Assembly: GCA_031415695.1 (NCBI GenBank)
Contig: JANOSH010000075.1
Location: 1-20,222 of the forward strand
Reading direction: 5' to 3'
From: JANOSH01 sp031415695
GTDB lineage: Bacteria > Actinomycetota > Acidimicrobiia > Acidimicrobiales > Ilumatobacteraceae
DNA: 20,222 bases
Shown: positions 8,002-15,074 of the stretch, piece after piece
How positions within the stretch are numbered: the stretch's first letter is position 1
Layout: each line of letters starts with the position of its first letter
Position numbers and translations under genes: made by a program
The notes under the pieces: generated by a model
Databases searched by the model: none
What the model was told of the DNA's origin: nothing
The model's input: only the letters and a program-made list of their open reading frames with translations

Positions 8002-8767
8002 CCGAATCGCTCGTAGGTCGTTGGCTGAGGGAGGCGATAGCGTCCCCGAAGGCGGCCGACTCAAATAGTCCGAGTTTGGCTGCGAGACGTGCTGTCGAGT
8101 GAAGCGTCTCGGCAAGCCGTTCAGCAGTGACACGGAAATCGAGCTGGCCTTGGTCACGTTTGCCGCGGTTGCATTTCGAGCACAGGATTTGCAGATTCTC
8201 TGGAGTGTCGACGGGAACAACTCGGCCATCCCTGAGCGTCACGTGCCCGCGAACTGCTTTCGACTGTGGCACGATCTGGTCGACATCAAGTTGCCTCGAA
8301 GCGGCGAGAATGCCACATGCCTCGCAGCGACCGTCGGCCTGTTCCAACATCTGGTATCGGATGGACGCGACCTTGACTGGGTTAGCGCGTGCCCAGCGGT
8401 CGATCAGCTCATCACAAATGGCGGCTAGCTCGTTCGCGTCATGTTCGCGTGCCGGGACACCCAGGAGCGTGAAGGCTTTGGTTGACTTGTCGTACCTGAC
8501 CACGTGTCGTCGCGTGAGTGTTAGCTTCGGCCATCGCATCAGAATGTCTCGATAGCGCGCAACGCTGGCTGGATCGTTGGCGGCCAGCTCTCGCGCCAGT
8601 TCGTCACGATGCAGTGACCTACCTGGCGCGCGAAGGAGCGCTCGTATCACGATCGGTTGGTACACCGCAGACATGGAGATCCCTGACTTCAGGAACTCCC
8701 GAAGCCCTGTGCCGTCAACTTGAGTCTCTGCCCCGCTACTACCGCCCGCTGCGGCCTGAACTTCCAC
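7994..8767 (-). CDS. HNH endonuclease-like protein with substituted catalytic histidine (257 aa)
   Basis: This is the first gene of the six-gene operon. Residues about 30-105 form a winged-helix-like N-terminal region (SMSAVYQPIVIRALLRAPG ... SLHRDELARELA). Residues 146-204 form an HNH/treble-clef core: C148-x-x-C151, LDVDQIVPQSK at 160-170, then ENLQILCSKCNRGKRD at 190-205 with C196-x-x-C199-N. In typical HNH nucleases the first motif reads D-H-I-x-P; here the codon is CAG, giving D-Q-I, so the general-base histidine is absent. The protein may be catalytically weakened, use His175 instead, or act as a binding or sensing protein. The start is GTG at 8767 without a clear Shine-Dalgarno; the ATG at 8674 is an alternative but would remove the REFLKSG segment. 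The 3' end overlaps the next gene by 8 bp. Confidence 0.8.
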   Translation of the reverse strand: MEVQAAAGGSSGAETQVDGTGLREFLKSGISMSAVYQPIVIRALLRAPGRSLHRDELARELAANDPASVARYRDILMRWPKLTLTRRHVVRYDKSTKAFTLLGVPAREHDANELAAICDELIDRWARANPVKVASIRYQMLEQADGRCEACGILAASRQLDVDQIVPQSKAVRGHVTLRDGRVVPVDTPENLQILCSKCNRGKRDQGQLDFRVTAERLAETLHSTARLAAKLGLFESAAFGDAIASLSQRPTSDSDG

Positions 8768-8768
8768 A

Positions 8769-8784
8769 GTGAGAATGTTCTCAC
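8769..8784. promoter_or_regulatory. 16-bp palindrome abutting the operon start codon (candidate operator)
   Basis: The plus strand reads gtgagaa-tg-ttctcac: two perfect 7-bp arms around a 2-bp centre. It ends one base before the GTG start codon of the HNH gene and lies about 35-50 bp downstream of the predicted transcription start. A homodimeric repressor could bind here. It is not the actinobacterial LexA box, which needs GAAC-N4-GTTC. As RNA it could also fold into a short hairpin that affects initiation at the GTG. Confidence 0.55.
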
Positions 8785-8825
8785 AACGGGGGGCACTGCG
8801 CTGACGTGATCCAGAACCAATTCGC

Positions 8826-8853
8826 CTAGTAGTGCGCCGCTCGCGATTGTCAA
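8826..8853 (-). promoter_or_regulatory. Candidate sigma-70-type promoter for the Dnd operon
   Basis: On the minus strand a perfect TTGACA -35 element (8853-8848) is followed after 16 bp by TACTAG (8831-8826), a weak -10 element. Transcription would begin near 8819 and leave a leader of about 50 nt that contains the palindrome at 8769-8784. The prediction is by eye only; the -10 match is modest. Confidence 0.4.
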
Positions 8854-8990
8854 CGGCCGGACGTACGTCGCGGGCCGCATCAGGCGACCTTCAAAGCGGT
8901 AATGAGCCATCGTGACGAATGCCCGATGTAACGGAAGGCCGTCGTGGGGTGTGGGTGATGGGCATGCAGCACCACTCGACGGAGGATGAA

Positions 8991-9254
8991 GTGAAACCAG
9001 TCAGCAAGCCGAGACTTCTCAGTGTCGAGCAGGTCGCCGAGCGCCTTGGCGTCGCTCCGCGCTACGTCCGGAGACTTGCTGCCGAGCGGCGAATCCGCTT
9101 CTTCAAAGTCGGACACCTGTTGCGCTTCGCCGAGGATGACCTCGATGAGTGGATCGAACAGATCTGTACGGAGCCGATCCGCGCCCTATCAACACTCAAT
9201 ACTGTTGTTGCCGCCCGGCCATCAGCGACGACACGTTCGCATCGGGCATCCTGA
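8991..9254 (+). CDS. Excisionase-like helix-turn-helix protein (87 aa)
   Basis: This is a small MerR/excisionase-family DNA-binding protein. The N-terminal half is a winged HTH: RLLSVEQVAERLGVAPRYVR, then RRIRFFKVGHLLRFAEDDLDEWIEQ, which has the recognition helix, the wing (KVGHLLRF) and the closing DLDEWI helix typical of Xis/AlpA-like proteins. The C-terminal tail is low-complexity. The start is the GTG at 8991, chosen because GGAGG lies 5 nt upstream; the frame also extends further upstream to 8919 but without this support. It converges on the integrase gene with 22 bp between stop codons. By analogy with other integrative elements it probably directs excision or regulates the integrase; it could instead be a plain regulator. 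Confidence 0.8.
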   Translation: MKPVSKPRLLSVEQVAERLGVAPRYVRRLAAERRIRFFKVGHLLRFAEDDLDEWIEQICTEPIRALSTLNTVVAARPSATTRSHRAS

Positions 9255-9276
9255 CGCGACCGCGGGCAAGAATGCC

Positions 9277-10626
9277 TCACTCGGCCCTGCAGCTGGCCCC
9301 CAAGTCTCGGGCCATTTCATTTGTCGGGCCCCGGTCCAAGAAGCGCTCGATCTTCGCGTTGCCGACATCTTCCTCGTCCTGCAGCGCACCGACGTAGTGG
9401 CTGACGAGCGTGTCGACGCTGTGGCCAAGTCGGCGTGCGGCCTCGCCGAGCGGCAGGCCACTCCGGAGCCAGGTCGTTGCCGCAGCGTGGCGGCAGTCGT
9501 AGACGCGCAGCGGCGGATGGCCGATCGACGCGAGTGCTCGATGCCATGCTCGAACCCAGTTCGACTGACTCGGCCGCGAGCCGGTACGCGTTCGGAACAA
9601 CAGTTGATCGGAGGAGACGAATCCGTGATCGGCGACCCACTTCAGAAGCATCTCGACCAGCACCGGGGGGATCGGCACGGTCCGCGGTCCGGTCTTCGGC
9701 TCGCCCGGTTCGTCGAAGGAGATGTCGGCCTCGACGACATGCAGTCGCCCCCATCCTTCGGACGGAAGATCCAGCGCCCCGACTCGCAGCATCACGACCT
9801 CCGACGGCCGCAACCCGGCGTAGTACGCGACCGCCGTCATCACCCGATAGTTGTCGCTCCCCGGTTGATGGGATTGCAGCGCCTCGATCGCTCGCGCCAT
9901 CGTCTCCGGATCGGGGAGCCGACGAGGGTCAACCGAACGCCGGCGACGGGCGACCTTGCGGCGAGCACGAGTCAGCGAACGCGGCGGCCACGGATCACCC
10001 TGGATCGCGCCGGCGTAGACGGCTGCCGTCACACATGCCCGGCACACGATCCGAGTCCGGTTCGCCGTCGTCGCGGCAAGCGGCTTGCCGTCGAGTCGGA
10101 GACCAAGCTGACGATCGATCTCCGCAACGGCCTCGCGGTCGATCGACCGGAGCATGACCGAGTGATCGCGGAGCCATTTCTCCCAACGCTCGTTCTTCTC
10201 CGCAGCGTCGGGCTGGAGCGACAAGGCAAGGTACCGACGCAGCTCGGTGCCATGCCGACCCGGCGAAACGTCAGTTGCAAGCACAACCAACTTCGCCAAG
10301 CTCTCAACCGCCGACTTGCGCGTCCGCGGTTGCCACTCGGTCCACTGCTCGCCAAGCCAACGCCGAGCCCACCCATAGACGCTCGTGTCCGGCAGCGCCG
10401 GTTGCCACGATGCCGGCTCGCCGGTCGTCTCATCGAACCGATCGCCCTTCCCGACGGCGGCGAGCAGTAGCGAGCGATACCGCTCGGCCTCGGCGCGAGT
10501 GCGGAATGCCTTCTGTCGTTGCCGGCCATCGATCGCCCATCGGGTGATCCAAGGCAGCTTCGCTCGTGCCGTCGAGCGACGGTCTTGGATGCCGAAAACC
10601 TTCAGCTCTTGTATTGGTCGTCCCAT
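9277..10626 (-). CDS. int: Tyrosine site-specific integrase of a tRNA-integrated element (449 aa)
   Basis: This is a phage/ICE-type tyrosine recombinase. The N-terminal region has a basic DNA-binding segment (KLPWITRWAIDGRQRQKAF), followed by a core-binding domain and a catalytic domain with R273 (AGLRPSEV), a likely K311, R379-H380 in YDCRHAAATTW, H402 (LGHS) and the nucleophile Y411 (SHYVG). The first histidine of the usual H-x-x-R box is Tyr376, a substitution I recall in many actinobacterial integrases, so I do not regard it as inactivating. The start is ATG 10626, preceded by AGGGAGG at 5-nt spacing; an upstream extension to 10659 lacks such a site. The gene lies about 130 bp from the tRNA-Arg fragment and reads away from it, as expected for an integrase encoded beside its attachment site. 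Confidence 0.93.
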   Translation of the reverse strand: MGRPIQELKVFGIQDRRSTARAKLPWITRWAIDGRQRQKAFRTRAEAERYRSLLLAAVGKGDRFDETTGEPASWQPALPDTSVYGWARRWLGEQWTEWQPRTRKSAVESLAKLVVLATDVSPGRHGTELRRYLALSLQPDAAEKNERWEKWLRDHSVMLRSIDREAVAEIDRQLGLRLDGKPLAATTANRTRIVCRACVTAAVYAGAIQGDPWPPRSLTRARRKVARRRRSVDPRRLPDPETMARAIEALQSHQPGSDNYRVMTAVAYYAGLRPSEVVMLRVGALDLPSEGWGRLHVVEADISFDEPGEPKTGPRTVPIPPVLVEMLLKWVADHGFVSSDQLLFRTRTGSRPSQSNWVRAWHRALASIGHPPLRVYDCRHAAATTWLRSGLPLGEAARRLGHSVDTLVSHYVGALQDEEDVGNAKIERFLDRGPTNEMARDLGASCRAE

Positions 10627-10652
10627 GTTTGCCTCCCTGGACGTGTACCCAG

Positions 10653-10699
10653 CCCCCAAGGGGTCCGGGCGTTACGAATTGGGGAGACTGTGGGGAGGG
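10653..10699. repeat. TTGGGG-type repeats between integrase and att core (candidate arm-type sites)
   Basis: The plus strand has TTGGGGAGA at 10679-10687 and TGGGGAGGG at 10691-10699. An inverted copy, TTGGGGGCT on the minus strand, lies next to a CCCCAAGGGG palindrome (10654-10663). Repeats like these near an integrase and its core site are often arm-type integrase binding sites. The assignment is by position and repetition only. Confidence 0.4.
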
Positions 10700-10755
10700 A
10701 TGGCCAACTGGATTGTCGCAACCCTCTGAACAGGGAGAACGCTCGTTCTGACCAA

Positions 10756-10803
10756 CGGTTTCCTAAACCGCAGGCCGTAGGTTCGATTCCTACCGGGGGC
10801 GCC
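10756..10803 (+). other. 3' part of tRNA-Arg(CCT): attachment-site (att) core
   Basis: The sequence folds as the 3' half of a tRNA: anticodon stem CGGT/ACCG around loop TTCCTAA (anticodon CCT), variable region, T arm GTAGG-TTCGATT-CCTAC (10777-10793) and 3' acceptor strand CGGGGGC plus discriminator G (10794-10801). No matching 5' acceptor strand (GCCCCCG) or D arm lies upstream, and the outer anticodon pair is already lost at 10755. Identity therefore begins at the anticodon stem, the usual crossover point of tRNA-specific tyrosine integrases. The intact tRNA-Arg should be at the other end of the element, outside the window. Confidence 0.75.
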
Positions 10804-10813
10804 GTGAAACTCG

Positions 10814-10846
10814 GTCCCTGACCGGGCAAAATGCCTGGTCAGGGAC
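10814..10846 (+). terminator. Strong hairpin downstream of the tRNA fragment
   Basis: GTCCCTGACC (10814-10823) pairs perfectly with GGTCAGGGAC (10837-10846). The inner bases GGGCA/TGCCT extend the stem to 15 bp with one G-T pair and a 3-base loop. A short, weak T run follows. Its place just after the acceptor strand suggests it was the terminator of the original tRNA-Arg gene; it could also terminate the minus-strand transcript of the 1263-aa gene. Confidence 0.65.
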
Positions 10847-10880
10847 TTACTCTAGCAGCCTTTCGGCGACGCCCAATTCA

Positions 10881-10920
10881 CCGTGAGTTACCGTGATTTA
10901 CCGCCAGTAGCCGTGGTGAT
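10881..10920. repeat. Four 10-bp units in exact helical phase
   Basis: The sequence reads CCGTGAGTTA, CCGTGATTTA, CCGCCAGTAG, CCGTGGTGAT, each unit starting CCG exactly 10 bases after the previous one. The first two differ at one base. The one-turn spacing places each unit on the same DNA face, as in protein-binding arrays. The block lies between the att core and the 1263-aa gene, in a 217-bp stretch (10847-11063) with no gene. Confidence 0.5.
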
Positions 10921-10957
10921 TGGGGGGAGGTTGGGGGGAAATCAGTTTGGGGGAGAG
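10920..10957 (+). repeat. Three TTGGGGG repeats right of the att core
   Basis: TTGGGGGGAGG (10920-10930), TTGGGGGGAAA (10931-10941) and TTTGGGGGAGAG (10946-10957) form a G-rich array. They resemble the TTGGGGAGA repeats left of the core at 10679-10699, so they may be arm-type integrase sites. The clustered G runs could also favour a quadruplex. Confidence 0.45.
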
Positions 10958-11063
10958 CCAGTTGCCCCGACTGGTTGGAGTCCCTGAAGTCCAAGCCTGT
11001 GCCGAAGCCAGGCGGATTCAATCGAGATGGGCGACGAGTTTCCGGTTAGCTGATCGAGCGGTC

Positions 11064-14000
11064 TTATCCTTCGAGACCCTGCCGAAAGCGTTCGGCGGAT
11101 TGCTCGTTTCGTCGAGACTCAGCGTCGTACGACCTAGCCAGGTTTCGTAGAATCCGAGCTGTAGCCGGCCAACGATCGCCAAACGAGTCGGCGTCGGCGA
11201 GGTATTTCGCCACGAGTGCCTGCTCCTGCAATCCACCGTCTTCGAGCCCGCGACTCGTAACTCCACGGTCGTTGTACACCTGGGTCTGTAGGCCGCGCTC
11301 CAGTCCTGCGGACTGCGCCGACTCGAGGATGTCGCGAACTGCCTGCGCCGGCCAGCTTCCGTCGGCTCCGCTTGGAGCAGACGCGAGCACATGGCCGATC
11401 TGCGACATACCTACCTCATACCGGTCGGCGGCATGTAGCAGTGGCTGCACCTCGTCCAGCCATGACTTGAGTGCGGCCGCATCGATTTGCGTGCCGCCGA
11501 GGCTTGGGGGCCATTTCCAACTCGCCAGAAGTCGGTAGCTATTCGTGGCCAACCCGGCCCGAGGCGTCGCTTCGTCCTCCGACAGCTCCTCTGTCTGACC
11601 CCCTCTTGGCCAATACAGCATCGAGAGCACCTCAACGAACAACTCTGGATGCGTCGCCAGCCGCCGATGCAGGGTCGGCACGACCGCGTCGTGTCCGAGC
11701 GCCGGCAGGAAATACCACTCCAAAGTTCCCAAGGCGTCAGCGTCGATCTCGTCAACGCGCTTCTCCAAAAGGCCAAAGAGCGAGGTGAATGCGCGCTTGT
11801 CCAGGGCCTCGATCTCCAGCCGACTCGAGAATCGCTGTAGCTCCTGCAGTCCATGCAGCACCAGCTCAACGAACCCAACCGAGTTCGTTCCGTCCTGCCT
11901 CATGTACGCGTTGAGGAGGTCCAGTGCGGACCCGTTTCGTCCGACGCTGATCAGGCGCTCGGCGGCGAACTCAACGTAGCCGAAGTCGTGGCCCAGTCCA
12001 TACGTCCGGAAGTTCAGCCAGAACTGTCCGTCCACGTCTTCGCCAAGGGCCTCGGCGCGCTCCCACGCAAGCGGGAAGTCGTACGTCAGCAGCAACAGTC
12101 GGGCGCGTGTGAGCGCGTCGACCGACGAACTCTCCAACATCGGATTCAGCGCTGCCCAGCCTAACGTTTGGTACCGGACGGCGAAGTAGCTCCATGAAGC
12201 CTCCAACTCTTTGCCCTCGTTGAACGCGAGCGCCGACTGCATCCAAGCCTCGTGTTTAGTGCCGGTCGCGTCTGCCAGGGCTGCGCCGACGACACCGGGG
12301 ACGGTCGCCTCGTCGATGAGGCGCCTCAGAAGGACCGGATTTTTTTCGCTGTCGAGCGCGCCTATCGCCGCCGCACGCGCCGAGCGCAGCGCCATCTGAT
12401 ATTCATCCCGATCCATCCGTCGGCTGACCCCGACGATATGCGGTATGTAGTTCGTGAACAACGCGAGTCCGCTGTCAAAGGAGCCGCTCGGCTTGAGACC
12501 GTCTGCGAGACGTTCGATCAGATCGACCTGGGCAGAGGGGAGGGCCCAGTGGGCATCGTGGAACTCACGGTGCTCGTCGATGGTCTTGCGGAGAATCTTC
12601 CACAACTCGCTGGCTTCGGCCTCCGCGAATGATTCGACGTCGATCAAGCTCTGCATCTGGTCGATCGTCTTGGAGCGATCAGCTGGTACGAGGTCGGGCA
12701 TCCGCTCGACCATCGCTGACCATCGCTCCACGTCGACTCCCACGTCCTGGATCAGACGGTCGACGATCTCTCCCAGAAACGACAGGTACTCCTGAGTAAG
12801 GACAGGCTCTCGAGTCGGCACCCAGTCCCGGTACTTCGGCTGGGTTGTCGGAAACTGAGTTGCGTGCGTCTGAGGCAACATTGACTGCATCAGCGACCAC
12901 GCGACAGCCGAATGGCGTGCCCGAACACCGTCTACAGCAGCCAGCCGCTTGTCGACGGTTACCGAGTTCTCGGGGTGCCAGGGGCAAAAGATGGACGCAA
13001 GACTTGCCGCCGGCCGATTCTTCGTCCGTCCTCCGGGATCGATCTCAACGAGCTGAGCAAGTACCTCGACGGCTGCACCGAAGTGTGCCGGGGACCAGGC
13101 CAAGCCTTCGAGGGCCCAAAGGAGCCCGATGTGCGGTGACGTTCCGGAGAACGGTCCCGCGTCGCCAGTCTCGAACATCGTCAGCAAGAGCGGATCCTGC
13201 CCTCGCAATCCCGTTGTCACGGCGCCTAGGAAAGCATCGGGTGCCGCCTCGGCGAGCGCAGGCAAGACATCGGTGAGCGATGACCACAGGTCGCCAGTGC
13301 TGTCGCCGTTCGCGGCGTCGAGCAAGTCTCGGACGACGAGGCTGGCCCAATCTGAGCCGTTATTCGTGCTACTCGCCCGGACGTTGTGACCGTTGAGGCC
13401 GAGCAGGGCCAGGGTCCGGCTGAGACCATCTCGCAAGTCGCTGGAGTAAGCGCGGGTCTTGCCGCCGAGGCCGGCTCGCCATCGGTTATCGATCGAGAGG
13501 TCCAGGGCCGGGTTGCGCTCGCCGAGAACCTGGTCAACGGCGGTCTTGAGTCGGGCGAGGTCCTCCGTCGTGATAGCAGCCCGAAGCAACAACCAGGCGT
13601 CGACCGGAGAGACGAGATGCATCGATTCGCCGACGTCGGCGAGCAGCGGATCATCGGTCAGCGACGATCGACCCAAGTTCTCCAGGAGCTCCTCGTGCGA
13701 CGTCCCGGACAGCGCCGCCACGACCGCCAGGTCTGCGGGGGTGACCGTGGACCAACTGCCGAGCAGCAGCGCCGAACGAACCGCTCGCGAGACCGGCTGC
13801 CTCGCCCACGCAGGTTCGAACAGTGCCCGATTGGGGGCGAGATGACGGCGGAGCGCCATCAAGCTTCGTCGGCTGAGTCGAGCGGCCTCATCTGCTTTGG
13901 CATCGTCGATGCCAGCGGCCTTGAGTGCATCTACAGCGCCTGCGACCTCAATGGGCGGCAAGCGAATGTCTGCCGTCTCGGCGTTACCCACCGGCACCAC

Positions 14001-14855
14001 GATGTGATGTGGTGATCCAGTCGGGGTCTCCTGTGCGAGATGATTCGACGAAGGGACCAGCACAAGCGGGCGCTTGGTTGACAAAAGGATTCGCCAGGAC
14101 GTTAGCTCATCAACGAACGCCGTCTTCGCCAAAGCTGATCCACCGTCTCGTGAACGGAGCAGGGTCGACACGATAAACGCTCGGACGTCATCGGCACTGT
14201 CGCCAGCGATCGTTAGGACCCCTGCACCGCTGGCAAGGAACTCGGTTAACTTGACCGTTATGTCGCCTCGACCGCTCGCCAGAAGGTCGGCGGGCAGCGG
14301 TGGTGTGGTCTTGTTACTCCAGTTATCCCACCAGGCCTCTGCCGAGCGAAACCCATATGGATTGAGGCCAACCTTTTCCGATAGCCAAGCTCTCGTGACC
14401 GGTGCATCCTCGATCCAGGCCTCGACGTCGTCGAGCCCATAGGCGCGCACGGCCCTCCACTTGTTCTCGGCCGTGCGCGCCTTGGCCCAGTCGCCTCGCT
14501 TCGTCCAACGTCGAAGAATGCCGGCGACGTACACGCAATCCTTGAGGGCCGAACCATCTGGCGTCGTGTCTCGTTTCGAGTAGTCGTCGTCCGACTTCTT
14601 TCCGGGATTGGAGTTGACGGAGAGTTCCCAAAGGGACAGACCCGCCGGGATCCAGGCGTTGGCAGCGGTCGCTTTGACCGAACCATCCCAGCCGCCACTC
14701 GACACCCCCTGCCCAGCTGGCATACCCAACTCCGCGATGCCAGGAGCAGTCTCAAGGATCAACCGTCGAATGAGTCGCGGAAACTCGGTGGGCGAATCCG
14801 CGCGATCCGCCCAGGTCGCAAGGTGTGTCTGATCGGCCATGCCAAGATCGCTCAA
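11064..14855 (-). CDS. Very large uncharacterised protein with possible N-terminal nuclease domain (1263 aa)
   Basis: I do not recognise a named family. Residues 30-95 contain G-G-W-D57-G, a strand LSLWE77LSVN and a lysine-rich GKKSDDDYSKR (86-95). This spacing recalls the D...E-x-K pattern of PD-(D/E)xK nucleases, although the residue two after E77 is serine, so a later lysine would have to substitute. Residues about 108-195 continue with RRWTKRGDWAKA, a DDVEAWIEDAP block and AWWDNWSNKTTPPLP, which look like a conserved targeting or linker module. VLTIAGDS near 213-220 sits where a P-loop might be but lacks GxxxxGK[ST]. The remaining 1000 residues look helical and repeat-like. No transmembrane segment is evident. 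The frame starts at TTG 14855, preceded by GGGAG at 7 nt; ATG 14840 is the alternative. It stands alone beside an att site, which suggests an accessory, perhaps antiphage, role. Confidence 0.85.
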   Translation of the reverse strand: MSDLGMADQTHLATWADRADSPTEFPRLIRRLILETAPGIAELGMPAGQGVSSGGWDGSVKATAANAWIPAGLSLWELSVNSNPGKKSDDDYSKRDTTPDGSALKDCVYVAGILRRWTKRGDWAKARTAENKWRAVRAYGLDDVEAWIEDAPVTRAWLSEKVGLNPYGFRSAEAWWDNWSNKTTPPLPADLLASGRGDITVKLTEFLASGAGVLTIAGDSADDVRAFIVSTLLRSRDGGSALAKTAFVDELTSWRILLSTKRPLVLVPSSNHLAQETPTGSPHHIVVPVGNAETADIRLPPIEVAGAVDALKAAGIDDAKADEAARLSRRSLMALRRHLAPNRALFEPAWARQPVSRAVRSALLLGSWSTVTPADLAVVAALSGTSHEELLENLGRSSLTDDPLLADVGESMHLVSPVDAWLLLRAAITTEDLARLKTAVDQVLGERNPALDLSIDNRWRAGLGGKTRAYSSDLRDGLSRTLALLGLNGHNVRASSTNNGSDWASLVVRDLLDAANGDSTGDLWSSLTDVLPALAEAAPDAFLGAVTTGLRGQDPLLLTMFETGDAGPFSGTSPHIGLLWALEGLAWSPAHFGAAVEVLAQLVEIDPGGRTKNRPAASLASIFCPWHPENSVTVDKRLAAVDGVRARHSAVAWSLMQSMLPQTHATQFPTTQPKYRDWVPTREPVLTQEYLSFLGEIVDRLIQDVGVDVERWSAMVERMPDLVPADRSKTIDQMQSLIDVESFAEAEASELWKILRKTIDEHREFHDAHWALPSAQVDLIERLADGLKPSGSFDSGLALFTNYIPHIVGVSRRMDRDEYQMALRSARAAAIGALDSEKNPVLLRRLIDEATVPGVVGAALADATGTKHEAWMQSALAFNEGKELEASWSYFAVRYQTLGWAALNPMLESSSVDALTRARLLLLTYDFPLAWERAEALGEDVDGQFWLNFRTYGLGHDFGYVEFAAERLISVGRNGSALDLLNAYMRQDGTNSVGFVELVLHGLQELQRFSSRLEIEALDKRAFTSLFGLLEKRVDEIDADALGTLEWYFLPALGHDAVVPTLHRRLATHPELFVEVLSMLYWPRGGQTEELSEDEATPRAGLATNSYRLLASWKWPPSLGGTQIDAAALKSWLDEVQPLLHAADRYEVGMSQIGHVLASAPSGADGSWPAQAVRDILESAQSAGLERGLQTQVYNDRGVTSRGLEDGGLQEQALVAKYLADADSFGDRWPATARILRNLARSYDAESRRNEQSAERFRQGLEG

Positions 14856-14997
14856 CTATGTACTCCCATTCGCCTACTCGTGTGGGACACAGCCATGCTG
14901 TATCAGCCAAGTCAGCCGCTTCGCTACCGGGTGATCGAAGCGAACTCGTAGAGCGATTCGGCTGAGCAATGCGCTATCCGTCTCTGCCCTCATTGTA

Positions 14998-15015
14998 TCG
15001 AAAACACATGTTCGA
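14998..15015 (-). promoter_or_regulatory. LexA/SOS-box-like dyad
   Basis: The minus strand reads TCGAACATGTGTTTTCGA. The actinobacterial LexA box is centred on GAAC-N4-GTTC; here GAAC-ATGT-GTTT matches seven of the eight fixed bases, and the flanks are extended to TCGAA...TTCGA. It is about 140 bp upstream of the 1263-aa gene, rather far for a simple repressor site. The box of this organism's LexA is unknown. Confidence 0.3.
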
Positions 15016-15074
15016 TCAACCTCGAGAATCGGCTACCCCCCGCCAGCTTGCCGACTTGTCCGCCGAGAGCTTGC

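Larger units (their letters stand above)
1..10803. mobile_element. Putative tRNA-Arg-integrated genomic island carrying the Dnd module (left end outside)
   Basis: The tRNA 3' fragment, adjacent integrase, excisionase-like gene and phosphorothioation cargo form a contiguous block. The integrase lies left of the att core, so the element most likely extends leftwards. Its far end and the intact tRNA are not in view. It could be a simple integrative island rather than a conjugative element, since no transfer gene is seen. Confidence 0.5.

Noticed and set aside
8769..8784. LexA box upstream of the HNH gene
   Set aside because: GAAC is followed by ATTC rather than N4-GTTC, so the dyad does not fit the actinobacterial consensus.
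8860..8869. GACGTACGTC palindrome as an operator
   Set aside because: It is a perfect but short 10-bp palindrome in GC-rich DNA, upstream of the -35 element, with no second copy; it is weaker than the 16-bp dyad.
8689..8910. 73-codon minus-strand ORF starting MAHYRFEGRLMRPATY across the promoter of the Dnd operon
   Set aside because: It overlaps the HNH start in another frame, has no Shine-Dalgarno, and contains the TTGACA element and the palindrome; I see no known family, though the first 40 residues look fairly protein-like.
9022..10470. 482-codon plus-strand ORF
   Set aside because: It lies antisense to the integrase, which has a full catalytic set; the plus-strand protein is arginine-rich with no recognisable motif.
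10729..10803. A complete tRNA-Arg gene ending at 10803
   Set aside because: The T arm, anticodon arm and 3' acceptor strand are good, but there is no matching GCCCCCG 5' strand or D arm in the required 26 nt upstream; it is a 3' fragment.
10881..10920. CRISPR array or plasmid iterons
   Set aside because: Units are only 10 bp with no spacers, and there are no cas or replication genes nearby.
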